Origin: Pectinatus frisingensis
Lineage (GTDB): Bacteria; Bacillota; Negativicutes; Selenomonadales; Selenomonadaceae
DNA length: 64,000 nt
Assembly (NCBI RefSeq): GCF_015732285.1
Contig: NZ_WIQU01000065.1
Coordinates: 193,525 to 257,524 of the forward strand
Reading direction: 5' to 3'
The notes under the pieces are model-generated. The model saw only the letters and a program-made list of their open reading frames with translations, was not told the DNA's origin and did no database searches. The position numbers and the translations under genes were made by a program. Below are positions 53,623 to 63,024 of the stretch, piece after piece. The first letter of the stretch is position 1, and each line of letters opens with the position of its first letter.

Positions 53623-54071
53623 GTTTCTTCATCCCCCTTAGAAATATGCTTTTCCTGCACTACCTGCATTAATTTGAAGCGTAAAAAGTCAGGGATAATA
53701 AAGCCATATCCCATGCGGTCTATGTTCTCGACAATGCTTAAGACTTCAATAATAGCAAAGCCTGAGATTACCATACCTCTGAACATATGAATAGCTAAGG
53801 CACAGTCCAAGACATATGCCAAGATAATACAGAATAGTACACCAATTTTCTTTAAGATACCTCTGGAACCTTTGACGGAACTCAAACTATGTGTCTTGTA
53901 TCCTGCTGTCACCCCAGTGATAAAATCAAGTATCATCAGGACAGCTAAGGCTTTTATAGGTGTGTCAATGCCACCTATAGCTAGGTCAAAGAGTGCCCAA
54001 AGGAACCCAAAGGCAGCACCAATCTTCAGTTCTGTTGTAGTCCATAATTGATTAAGTATTTGTTTCACCAC
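53619..54071 (-). CDS. Phage holin (holin_4 / TcdE-like family)
   Basis: 150 residues with three to four hydrophobic segments (about 15-35, 37-56, 75-97, 100-120). The motif IDTPIKALAVLMILDFITGVTAGYKTHSLSSVKGSRG, here located at ~34-70, is characteristic of the Cph1/TcdE holin family. GTG start overlaps the end of the preceding gene by 20 bases; the stop overlaps the lysozyme start. Forms pores in the cytoplasmic membrane at lysis. Confidence 0.9.
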   Translation of the reverse strand: MVKQILNQLWTTTELKIGAAFGFLWALFDLAIGGIDTPIKALAVLMILDFITGVTAGYKTHSLSSVKGSRGILKKIGVLFCIILAYVLDCALAIHMFRGMVISGFAIIEVLSIVENIDRMGYGFIIPDFLRFKLMQVVQEKHISKGDEET

Positions 54072-54354
54072 CTGTTACTGTGGTGTCTGCGAGTCCTAAA
54101 CGTTTTTCTTTAGCTTCAATATACTTTTCAACATTGGTAATATATGTCTCATACTTACTTTGTTCAGTAAAAGGTTGAATCATATTACCATCTTGCACAA
54201 ATAAGTTCAGAGAAGGATTATAAATAATAGAAGTTGTTTCTTCTGCTTGTACTCCTGCATCTAAACAGAAATTTGCTTGTGTGTCCTCATAAGTATTAAT
54301 ACCATCTGTCAATAAAATAGTTGCATCTTGCAATTGAAAAATTTTTTGAATTAT
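54052..54354 (-). CDS. Phage protein of unknown function after the tail fibre, apparent ATA start
   Basis: 100 residues if read from ATA 54354, with GAGGT (54366-54362) seven bases ahead. The next codon is ATT; the first standard codon (TTG 54333) is 28 bases from the ribosome site. The first 60 residues look like a small beta domain (ATILLTDGINTYED, QEETTSIIYN-like strands), the last 30 a helix (YETYITNVEKYIEAKEKR). Not recognised. It may be a fibre chaperone or tail assembly protein, given its position before the holin gene. Confidence 0.6.
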   Translation of the reverse strand: MIQKIFQLQDATILLTDGINTYEDTQANFCLDAGVQAEETTSIIYNPSLNLFVQDGNMIQPFTEQSKYETYITNVEKYIEAKEKRLGLADTTVTGGETNT

Positions 54355-54371
54355 AGTAATTACCTCATTTC

Positions 54372-55823
54372 TTAAGAGATTTGCATGACGTATGCCAAAG
54401 CATAATAAGGTGGTAAGTTATTATGTGCTCCATCGCCACCAGTTGCGCCTATACCTACATTATGACCATGCACGCCCGCAGCATCTACCCAGTTAGTGCC
54501 ATTCCATCCTGCTGTATCATCTGCCCCCCATCCAGCATAACTGGTACCATTAGAGCCCCTGCGTGCATTGAGCGTTATGCTATGATTATGATTTCCTTGA
54601 GAATCAGTCCATGCACTATGCACATGGCTTGGCATTTCGTTAGCAGTTAATTGATGTGTTTTTTCACCGCCCGTGGCACCTGAAGCATACGTATTTCCTG
54701 CACCTACAATAAATCTATCTCGTAAATCCATTGTTCCATTAGTACCATCACATATATGCACTGAAAGATTGGAAGTACCAAGTATAGGGTCTATAAGAAA
54801 ACCATTAGTATCAAAGGAAGCAGCGGTAGACCATATGTCATTTTTGCGTTTCCCTGAAAGGGCATGACGTACTATCCAAGTTACTTCACCATCAGTGATA
54901 GTGGTTCCAATAGTTGTTACTGTAGCAAAAGCTGAAGGTTCTGTATCTGCTGAAGTACCTGCATGAGTACATTCCAAAATAGACCAGCTAGGCATCTTAG
55001 GACTTCTGGTAATGGCACCAAGTGTATATAATGTTTTAACTAAATGCCAAGCATTAGGATTAGCCATAGCTGCTGCTAGTTCAGCATTAGTTTCAGATGT
55101 CTTAGCATTTGTCTCTGACGTTTTGGCATTAGTTTCTGAAGTCTTAGCGTTAGTCTCAGAGGTTTTAGCATTGGTCTCTGAGGTCTTAGCATTAGCTTCT
55201 GAAGTAGCTGCTGTCTTTTGACTAGCTAAAGCCGCTGCTGCTGAAGCTGCTGCATTGGTCTCAGATGTCTTAGCGTTAGTTGCTGAATTACCTGAATATT
55301 CCTTATCTGCATGGACGTTAGCTTCTATTACTGCTAAAGCATCCTGACGAGCAACACTAACACTATCTAGATAAGCTAAATTAACTGCATCATTCTCATT
55401 AGTAGGATTTGCTAAGTTCTTCAGCTTCCTGCTTTGTCCATCCCAGCAGTTATCTGAGTCATCATAAGACATCCCATAGACAACAATACTGTCAGCATTT
55501 TCTTCAGCTATATGCAAAAGCTGTACATTGAGCTTATTCATATCATAAGCTCTAAGCACACTTCCGTCTGCCCATTCAACCTCTGAGTCAGTCGGAGTCT
55601 GCCTATAGATACATATAGTGACACCTGAAGCTGGTGCTGTAAGGAACGTTACAGTATATTCATTGATGGTATAGTCAATACCATAAGTTAGCTCAGAGCT
55701 AATACCTGCTGCGGTTCTTAAGCGAACCTTAATAAACTTTTTCTGTAAATAAGAAAAAGAAAAGGTGAAGGAAGTTTTGCTTCCATCACCTGTATAGAAC
55801 ACTGTAGCTTTTCTTTCTAAAAT
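54372..55823 (-). CDS. Tail fibre protein with T7 gp17-like N-terminus, apparent ATT start
   Basis: 483 residues from ATT 55823. TGA is in frame at 55832 and no standard start appears before GTG 55802, which would cut into the gp17-like N-terminal domain (YTGDGSKTSFTFSFSYLQKKF; GSVLRAYDMNKLNVQLLHIAEE near 100). AAGGAGTGTGATA upstream matches the spacing of the gp14-like gene. N-terminal ~150 residues attach the fibre to the tail. Residues ~205-250 are TSETNAK heptads. The C-terminus is a collar-like tip rich in His (HQLTANEMPSHVH, HNHS, HGHN), typical of receptor-binding tips. Confidence 0.88.
   Translation of the reverse strand: MLERKATVFYTGDGSKTSFTFSFSYLQKKFIKVRLRTAAGISSELTYGIDYTINEYTVTFLTAPASGVTICIYRQTPTDSEVEWADGSVLRAYDMNKLNVQLLHIAEENADSIVVYGMSYDDSDNCWDGQSRKLKNLANPTNENDAVNLAYLDSVSVARQDALAVIEANVHADKEYSGNSATNAKTSETNAAASAAAALASQKTAATSEANAKTSETNAKTSETNAKTSETNAKTSETNAKTSETNAELAAAMANPNAWHLVKTLYTLGAITRSPKMPSWSILECTHAGTSADTEPSAFATVTTIGTTITDGEVTWIVRHALSGKRKNDIWSTAASFDTNGFLIDPILGTSNLSVHICDGTNGTMDLRDRFIVGAGNTYASGATGGEKTHQLTANEMPSHVHSAWTDSQGNHNHSITLNARRGSNGTSYAGWGADDTAGWNGTNWVDAAGVHGHNVGIGATGGDGAHNNLPPYYALAYVMQIS
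55080..55205 (-). repeat. Tandem 21-bp repeats coding TSETNAK in the tail fibre
   Basis: About six copies of a 21-base unit coding Ala-Lys-Thr-Ser-Glu-Thr-Asn, with silent changes between copies, so old enough to have diverged. Forms a coiled-coil shaft and can change length by recombination. Confidence 0.85.
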
Positions 55824-55844
55824 TTTGTATCACACTCCTTGTCA

Positions 55845-58800
55845 TTACTGTTTAGGTCTTTTGTCAGGATACCCTGATTGGTCTACAACATGATTGATAT
55901 AAGCATTGAATGGCATAAGGTTAGGAACTGGAAGTGCCTGTAATGCTTTCCTGAAGTCTCTTTTGTTAGCTTCATTGTTTGAAGCGTTGTAAAAGTATCT
56001 TAAGGCATCTAAAGGTGCCCCAGCTTCCTTTAAGGCTGGTGCCTGAGACACAAAGTTTCCTATAGCATCCCCAACGTTATCAGGAGTTTCTTTTCCTGTT
56101 GTTCCTTTTCTATCAACTGTTGTACGAATAGACCCACCATTGAAATAAGGTAATTGCATAGCTTCCCCTATGTCATTAGGGATACTTAAAGGTGAACCTA
56201 TGAATGTAGACCTAAAAGCAGCAGCACGCATCAAGTTAGCTTCACTAAACATATTGTCATAATATTTTTGAGCTTCATCATCCATGCCTGAAGCCTTATA
56301 CATACTGTACATAAGACCTGCTCTAGCTGCATAACTAGCAGTATTTGTTATGATAGACAAAGCTGTAGCCATACCATCATCTAGGTCTTTAGCAGTTAAA
56401 GCTCTTAATGTCATAGCATTGCAAGCTCTTAAGTTATAGTCTTTAAACTGCATCATCATTTGGAAGAGAGGATTAGCGTCCTTAAAGATAGCTTTATTAC
56501 CCAAGCGGGAACCAGACAATATACCTCTTTCAGTCTGTGTCTGCATCATTCCATACCACTTCATAAATGTTTGTGGGTCATCCTGCTGCCATTGATTGTA
56601 GTCCAATTTGAAATTGTCTTTGCTATTGTCTCCATATTTCTGTAAGGCAGCTTTAATATCTTCAGCATCCTTAGAGGAAATATGAGAAGCCTTAAGTTTA
56701 GCTGCTGAGAAAGGATTTCTGGTCTTACTGAATGTCTTACCAAATGCCCAATCCATAGAGTCAACTATAGACTGAGTTCTCATGCCCCTAAGCATAGCGT
56801 CAGTCATCTTAGGTAACATATTAACGGAAGAAGTTAGCTTGCCTAAGTTTGCTGACATATCACCTGCCATAGTTAAAGCCTTATTGACTAAACTATTATT
56901 CTGAGTCAAAGCATCCCTAATAACTCTGTCTCCATAATTCATATTGAAAATTTGACTTTCTATAGTAGACCCAAAGATATTCTTTTCTATGTCATCTGCT
57001 TCCTCTTGCTTCAGCTTGCCCCATCTGCATTTATCTACAAATTTACCTAAAGGTTCAAAGACATGAGCTAATTGAGCTGCACCACCATAAGCCATAGTAC
57101 CACCTAGTTCACCCAACTGAGCAAATCCCATGTTAGCACCATTCTTAGCATATGAGATATTACGGAAGATACGGCATAGTGCACCAAATTTACCCATGAC
57201 ATCAGCATTAGGTTTCATACCACGCAGTTCATATATGCCATTTTCTACAGCTTTATAATTTGAGTCTGCTGTTCTTCTATTAATAGAGCCATTGTCTGAA
57301 GCCATCTTCAGTTCCTTTTTGGCTTGCTCTAAGAAGTCTCTAAGACCCTTTTCAGTTCCAAAGACATTCTTTATAGAAGCTTCCCCAGCGAACCTAGAGA
57401 TATTCTTTTGGACTATAGAATCCATATTGTAATCCCTTAAGTTGTTATCAAAAGAAAATTCAAACGGATTATCTTTGCTACCCATCTGCATGACACCAGT
57501 AGTATCAAGCGGTATACGTTCTTTCAGGAATGACAAAGCACCTAACTGATTTATATTCTGCTTAATAGTTGAATCCATGTTTCCTTTAAGCATATAGTTA
57601 GCAGCGGTCTGAGCGTGTTCATCCAGCCATGCCTTAACTTCCTCGTCAGTCACTTTGGTGTCTATAAGTTCCTGTGGTTCCCTTTTGCTACCTTCAGGTA
57701 TCTTATCGTTAGCTTCTTGTATCTTAGCGTTCTCTTGTTCTTTAACACGTTGAAGCTTATCTTTGATAACATCAGTTTTAGCAAAAGTCTTATAGTAATC
57801 CGTTAAGGCATTTAAGCCTTCCTCATAGGTATTGAAGTGACCTAAGAACTGCATCCGCAAATCATTATCTGTTTGTCTCCACAATTCATGGTCTAACGGT
57901 TCCCAATCTTTGTCTATAAGATTATCTGCATTAGAACCTACATCTGTAGCTGAACGCTTCCCTAATTCAATCTGAAGGTCACGTAAAGACTTCATATGGT
58001 TTACAGCTTCCATAACTTCCTTATCAAACTCTGTAGGTATATTGGCTTTATTGCCAGCATACTTAGCGTTATAAGCAAGTGTAGCTAATTTATCAAAAGC
58101 CATCTGTGCAGCTTGCCCCATACTTTTGTGGTTAAGACACCAATTCTGTCTTGCATTGACATACTTGATATATGGAGTGTACATTAAGTGTGATAAGCGT
58201 TCCTTATTTGTTTCTGCTGATATTGTCTTACAGAAGCCTAAACCTCTGCCCCTTGCATCATCCCAAAGAGAAGGTGCAATAGCTCTAATAACATTAGCAG
58301 CCGAATTAATAGCTGTACCAGAAGCACCCATGTCCATAGCTTTACCTAAGAACTTAGGGAACCATTTAGGTAATCCCCCTTGTGTCACTTTAGTTACAGG
58401 CTTTTCTAAATTATAGAAAGCATCAAACATATTAGCGTTCAATAAGTTATCTTTAGAATACTTAATGCCAGCAAAAGCTGTGCTTCCATCAGGATTATAA
58501 TGTATCCCTGAAGAAGCTTCTCTGGCAGCATCAGCCTGTAAAGACAACATATCCTTTATTTTGTCTGGTGTAACCTTAGCACTAATACCTTCACTTTTAA
58601 AACCTTTGTTCACCAGAGAGCTGACTTTATTAGTGAAGCCTTTAGGTAACATATCATTTTCTACAGCATACGCTAAGGTTTCTTCAGGGTCATAGCTGCC
58701 TGACTTTCTCCGAGCTTGATTCCATACAGTACCATCTTTATTAGACTTAACTCCTATGTCATCCATGAGCTTAGTATAAGCTTCATCCCCTATGACCTTC

Positions 58801-60722
58801 TGCAATCCTGCGTGAACTCCAAATTCATGAGCTAACACATTGTCAACTTCAGTTGACTTAATGTTATCCTTAATGAGCATAGTGTAATCTTCATTTGGCA
58901 CATAGAACGCTTTAGTTGCTTTAGGCAACTCTATGCCAGCAGCCTGAGACACAAGTTTCCTAGCATCCTCATAGGAAGCTGCAATGACACGATTGTTAGC
59001 TTCTAGCTTCTTGTAATATGGTGAGTCTACAGTTTTACCAAAGTCAGCATCATGAATCTTTTGAGCTGCACCTATGGTTTCACTAGAGACCTTAGAGGTG
59101 TCTAGGTCTACCGCTGACATCATACCTTTTGTCTCAGTTGTATCAGCAACTTTAGCAACATCCTCAGCATACTTGCTGCCACCTTTGAGGGCACCAAAAA
59201 GACCACCTACAGACCCTAAGACAGCACCACCTAAGAAAGCCTGAGCTGCACTCCATCCATATTCAGGATGTTCACCGCCAAATTTCTCTTTTAAGCCATT
59301 ATCTACTGTTGTGGCTATAGCAGCATCTATTCCTGTTCTTGCAGCCACAGAAGCAATTCTGGCAGCCTTAGAGGTATCGTAGAGTGCTTCTCCTATCCTG
59401 CCTATCATTGTTAGACCTTTATATGCTTCCCCTACAGGAAGTAAGTTAATTGGGTCAGCTAAATACCCCGCAGCACCAGCAGCACTCACAGCGAATCTTG
59501 TAAGTGTATTTTGGTTTCCTGCTCTCCATGAAGCAACCTCAGCTTGCCTTCTTTTGTCTACCAGCTTTTGATTAACAAGCCAGCGAACTTCTTCAGAGTC
59601 TCTACCATTGAGGAGACAGAACTTTTGAGTGTCTGAATCTCCTGCAAGAGCTTCTTTGACATACTTAACGTCATCTGCTGTAATGTTTGATACAGCACCA
59701 AAGTGATTAGTAGAATGGAATAAGTTACCCCAAAGAGATTGAGCTGCATCTGCAAAGCCTGTGGTTGTTGCACTATCCATGAAGTTTGAAGCAAGTGCTG
59801 ACCAGAATGAGGGAGAAGATTTATAGTCATCAGTATGATAATCTATGGTCTGAACATCATGCTGTCCAGAGTACATATGGTTTGTAGCATCATCACCAAA
59901 TGCTGCCATCATTGAATTAAATAAGTTTCCTGTGAAGCCTGATTGCTGGTCTCTGCTATCTGAACCTGAGAAGTCTATATCCCAATGATTCTGTTCCCAA
60001 TTACAAGACCAGCCATTATCATTACAATATTGTTTGAAAGCGTCACCAGCTTCAGAATCTGGCATGAGACCTTCACCAGAGACATCAAGTTTCCAGCCAT
60101 CCTCATGTCCATGACCATTAGCACTTTGAGCATGATAGCCTTTCTCTGCTGCCCCTGTGACTTCCAAAGGTGTACCAAAGTTATTCATCATCCATTGACC
60201 TAACATATTAGTACCATAGACACTTTCAGGTCTTAAATCATCCATGTCAGTTACACTTTGGTCTGTAGTATTAGGATGAACATTATCATAATTTATAGTT
60301 GTATTTGAACTGTCATCACCATTGACAGCATTACTTATATTACTGGCATACTGAGATTGTGAAGGATATTCACCTTCATCATTAGTAGGTAAAGTACCAT
60401 TAGCATAATGTTCATCTGCTGCTGTTTCACCTGCATAATGAGCATCAGCCATATAGTCTATATTGCCATTATATTTTTGGTATAAGTGGTCTGCATACTG
60501 CATAAAGACAGAATCCTGTACTTCAGGTGGTACTTCATTTGGTGCCATATCTTCATAATCGGTAAAGCCATAATTATGAGCAAAATACTTCCAAGTAGAA
60601 GGTAGGAATTGATATGCACCACCAGCACCACTTTCAGGATTATAAGCGGAATAGTCACCACCTGAAGATTCTTGTCCTTGTATAGCGTGTTGGAAACGTT
60701 CTAATGTTTCTTGTTCGTCTAT
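55845..60722 (-). CDS. gp16-like internal virion protein with transglycosylase and peptidase-like modules, apparent ATA start
   Basis: 1625 residues from ATA 60722 (T7 gp16: 1318). AAGGAGG lies 8 bases ahead and TAA directly precedes the ATA in frame. The lysozyme-like SLT domain, residues ~5-60, has Glu18 in QGQESSGG and GAYQFLPSTW; the first ATG (60548) would delete it. Residues ~180-255 show GHGHED, KLDV and HWDIDF, like an M15-type metallopeptidase. HEFGVH near residue 630 is a zincin motif. The remainder is long helical. Ejected into the envelope to open peptidoglycan for DNA entry. Confidence 0.88.
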   Translation of the reverse strand: MDEQETLERFQHAIQGQESSGGDYSAYNPESGAGGAYQFLPSTWKYFAHNYGFTDYEDMAPNEVPPEVQDSVFMQYADHLYQKYNGNIDYMADAHYAGETAADEHYANGTLPTNDEGEYPSQSQYASNISNAVNGDDSSNTTINYDNVHPNTTDQSVTDMDDLRPESVYGTNMLGQWMMNNFGTPLEVTGAAEKGYHAQSANGHGHEDGWKLDVSGEGLMPDSEAGDAFKQYCNDNGWSCNWEQNHWDIDFSGSDSRDQQSGFTGNLFNSMMAAFGDDATNHMYSGQHDVQTIDYHTDDYKSSPSFWSALASNFMDSATTTGFADAAQSLWGNLFHSTNHFGAVSNITADDVKYVKEALAGDSDTQKFCLLNGRDSEEVRWLVNQKLVDKRRQAEVASWRAGNQNTLTRFAVSAAGAAGYLADPINLLPVGEAYKGLTMIGRIGEALYDTSKAARIASVAARTGIDAAIATTVDNGLKEKFGGEHPEYGWSAAQAFLGGAVLGSVGGLFGALKGGSKYAEDVAKVADTTETKGMMSAVDLDTSKVSSETIGAAQKIHDADFGKTVDSPYYKKLEANNRVIAASYEDARKLVSQAAGIELPKATKAFYVPNEDYTMLIKDNIKSTEVDNVLAHEFGVHAGLQKVIGDEAYTKLMDDIGVKSNKDGTVWNQARRKSGSYDPEETLAYAVENDMLPKGFTNKVSSLVNKGFKSEGISAKVTPDKIKDMLSLQADAAREASSGIHYNPDGSTAFAGIKYSKDNLLNANMFDAFYNLEKPVTKVTQGGLPKWFPKFLGKAMDMGASGTAINSAANVIRAIAPSLWDDARGRGLGFCKTISAETNKERLSHLMYTPYIKYVNARQNWCLNHKSMGQAAQMAFDKLATLAYNAKYAGNKANIPTEFDKEVMEAVNHMKSLRDLQIELGKRSATDVGSNADNLIDKDWEPLDHELWRQTDNDLRMQFLGHFNTYEEGLNALTDYYKTFAKTDVIKDKLQRVKEQENAKIQEANDKIPEGSKREPQELIDTKVTDEEVKAWLDEHAQTAANYMLKGNMDSTIKQNINQLGALSFLKERIPLDTTGVMQMGSKDNPFEFSFDNNLRDYNMDSIVQKNISRFAGEASIKNVFGTEKGLRDFLEQAKKELKMASDNGSINRRTADSNYKAVENGIYELRGMKPNADVMGKFGALCRIFRNISYAKNGANMGFAQLGELGGTMAYGGAAQLAHVFEPLGKFVDKCRWGKLKQEEADDIEKNIFGSTIESQIFNMNYGDRVIRDALTQNNSLVNKALTMAGDMSANLGKLTSSVNMLPKMTDAMLRGMRTQSIVDSMDWAFGKTFSKTRNPFSAAKLKASHISSKDAEDIKAALQKYGDNSKDNFKLDYNQWQQDDPQTFMKWYGMMQTQTERGILSGSRLGNKAIFKDANPLFQMMMQFKDYNLRACNAMTLRALTAKDLDDGMATALSIITNTASYAARAGLMYSMYKASGMDDEAQKYYDNMFSEANLMRAAAFRSTFIGSPLSIPNDIGEAMQLPYFNGGSIRTTVDRKGTTGKETPDNVGDAIGNFVSQAPALKEAGAPLDALRYFYNASNNEANKRDFRKALQALPVPNLMPFNAYINHVVDQSGYPDKRPKQ

Positions 60723-60740
60723 TTATAATTCCTCCTTCTT

Positions 60741-63002
60741 TTAAAGAAATGAATGTAAACCTGTACTAGCAGTATACTGATTATCCTCATCAGAACTATC
60801 TTGCCTTTGATTGTTAATATCATCTGCTGTTGTTTGATAATCTTCAGCATCTTGTGGATTAGCTTCAGCCCACGCAGTAGCTCTGTCATACCATTCCTTA
60901 GCTGCTTGACGAATATATGCTAGTGACTTATAGCTGCTATTGCCAGAATAAGGGTCATCAAAGTAAAACGTCTGAGAATCCCTATCGTACCTTATGTTGA
61001 CATTAGAAGCATTACCATCAGGATTAGTAGAAGCCATAGCGTCATCCAGAGCATCCTGAAAGTATCCTTCATCATCTGGTGTACCTATGTCATTCAGGAC
61101 ACCTTTAGGAAAGGCACCATTGTGATAAGTATAGTAACTATTCTGAACAATAGTTCCTGCTGAGTTCAAAGCCTGATAAGGACTTTGCCCCTGACAACAA
61201 AGAACTGTAGCTAAATCTGCTACCTCATTCTGCATATCAGGATTAGCATAGACATTAATTGAAGCTGTACTTCCACCACCTAAACGTGGAACTCCATCAG
61301 CCGTATAGTTACTAGAAGTTATAAGGTCATTTACTTGTGCCCTATAGCCAGCCCTAGCATCTGCATCAGTTGAGTTATATGTTGCAAACTGTTGTAAGCC
61401 AGCGTCAAAGTCTCCACCATTCATGTCAGTTAAGGTCTTTAGCATCCTTGCTCTATTAGCTACCTCTGAACCAAATAAGTGTTCGCAGCTATTAGGATTG
61501 TTGGCATAAAACTGTAATGTACTTTTCATAGTGTCTGAGCATACAGGAGAGCCATCAGACGTAGGAACAATACTGTCCATACTGTCTACTATGTTCTGTG
61601 TAATAGTTTGTCTCAAAGCACTGGCTTGTGGTAAACGCATAAGACGTTCTATGTAGTTCATCTTTTCGTCTCCATTGTCACCTTGTATATAATAGTTCAA
61701 TGTTTCCATCATCTTAGGATACATTTCTTCTGGTTTAAAGCTAAAGGAACTTATAGGCATCCCATTATACGTATCTGAGCCATTCATATAAGCCAAAAGC
61801 ATCCCATTGAAGGTATTAGACTTCTGAGCATTGACACTAGCTGTTTTATAAGCTCTAAGACCTGCTTTGAACTTTTGGGCAGCTATAGCCTTTTCTTCTT
61901 TAATCTTATTGTCTATACCATTCTGAATTTGCCTGTTATCCATTTCAGCAGCTTCAGCATTATCAGGGTCATTCTCCCTTGCGTTAGACACAAGATTAAA
62001 CCCTGCCTGTCTATCTTTCTTATTAATACATTGTTGTATAAAGTCAGAACGCTGCTTAGTCACAAACTGTTTATTGTATTGAGCTGCATATGTCTTGTAA
62101 GTCTGCATATCTAAAAGGTCTGAAGCTTTCTGCTGAGACCCATCAATGTTAGTTGTGACATCAATATTGTTCATCATCTGTTCCAAGCGTGTAGCATCTA
62201 TGTGCCCTGATTGCACTAATTGTGTACTAAAGTCATCTAAAAGCTTTTCACGATATGAAGCAGGTAAACCCATGAGCTTAAGGTTATTAAAGACAGTCTG
62301 CACACCTGAAGTCATAGCACCATTGGTCTTTAAGAGTGTTGGAGAGTTCTCTATTAGCTTCCCTAGTTGGCTTTGGGCACTTGCCATAGTAGTGACAATA
62401 TCATTCTGATTTTTAGTCTTAGTCCATGTTGTAGCCAAGTTATTCAGGTTAATAAGATTATTCTCATTGTAGCCTGAGTCAAAAGCAGTTTGATTTAAAG
62501 GTGCCTTGTCACCACTACAGTTCTGCTCTTTCCAGTCCTGAGAGAACTTAGAGAATCTTTGAGCTTCCTCATCCATACTCCGAGCTGGTGTATTAGCATA
62601 CTGTGAGTCATACTCATTTTTCATCATAGTGGACAAAAAGCCACCTCTAAGCTTATCTGCATAAGCCTTAAAGTAAGGATTAGAAGCTGAATCAGCATAG
62701 CCATAGAGTTGAGCAGCATCTATAGTATTGAGTCTTTTGATGTCATCTTCAGATTCACTATTAATCATTCGTTCTGCTGCATCATGCCCTGTGGCACTGA
62801 GATACTTTTCATGAGACACAGCATATCCCTGAAATGCTTCATTGAGTTTAGATAAATTGGTTGAAAGGTCATCCCAACTGTTAGTTGCATCAGCAGCTAC
62901 AGACGAAGCATTGACACTCTGATAATGCCCCTGATAGGATTCCTCTGGTCTAGGTGTAAATTGCCTAGCAGTACCAACGGCATTAGAAATATCTGTTGGC
63001 AT
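60741..63002 (-). CDS. gp15-like internal virion protein
   Basis: 753 residues, near the 747 of T7 gp15, and in the same place between gp14 and gp16. Low sequence similarity to T7 that I can verify by eye; mostly helical, Asn/Gln/Ala-rich (QTAFDSGYNENNLINLNN). AGGTGG before ATG. In T7 gp15 is ejected and builds the periplasmic tube with gp16. Assignment by order and size, supported by no other candidate. Confidence 0.75.
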   Translation of the reverse strand: MPTDISNAVGTARQFTPRPEESYQGHYQSVNASSVAADATNSWDDLSTNLSKLNEAFQGYAVSHEKYLSATGHDAAERMINSESEDDIKRLNTIDAAQLYGYADSASNPYFKAYADKLRGGFLSTMMKNEYDSQYANTPARSMDEEAQRFSKFSQDWKEQNCSGDKAPLNQTAFDSGYNENNLINLNNLATTWTKTKNQNDIVTTMASAQSQLGKLIENSPTLLKTNGAMTSGVQTVFNNLKLMGLPASYREKLLDDFSTQLVQSGHIDATRLEQMMNNIDVTTNIDGSQQKASDLLDMQTYKTYAAQYNKQFVTKQRSDFIQQCINKKDRQAGFNLVSNARENDPDNAEAAEMDNRQIQNGIDNKIKEEKAIAAQKFKAGLRAYKTASVNAQKSNTFNGMLLAYMNGSDTYNGMPISSFSFKPEEMYPKMMETLNYYIQGDNGDEKMNYIERLMRLPQASALRQTITQNIVDSMDSIVPTSDGSPVCSDTMKSTLQFYANNPNSCEHLFGSEVANRARMLKTLTDMNGGDFDAGLQQFATYNSTDADARAGYRAQVNDLITSSNYTADGVPRLGGGSTASINVYANPDMQNEVADLATVLCCQGQSPYQALNSAGTIVQNSYYTYHNGAFPKGVLNDIGTPDDEGYFQDALDDAMASTNPDGNASNVNIRYDRDSQTFYFDDPYSGNSSYKSLAYIRQAAKEWYDRATAWAEANPQDAEDYQTTADDINNQRQDSSDEDNQYTASTGLHSFL

Positions 63003-63024
63003 TTAATACCACCTTTCTTATTAT

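Noticed and set aside
55080..55205. Regular 21-base repeats that could suggest a CRISPR array
   Set aside because: The units have no unique spacers, run without gaps in a coding frame and encode TSETNAK heptads.
56561..56764. Alternative frames inside the gp16-like gene (also 59558-59830, 59975-60178)
   Set aside because: Short, without ribosome sites and within a clear long coding frame.
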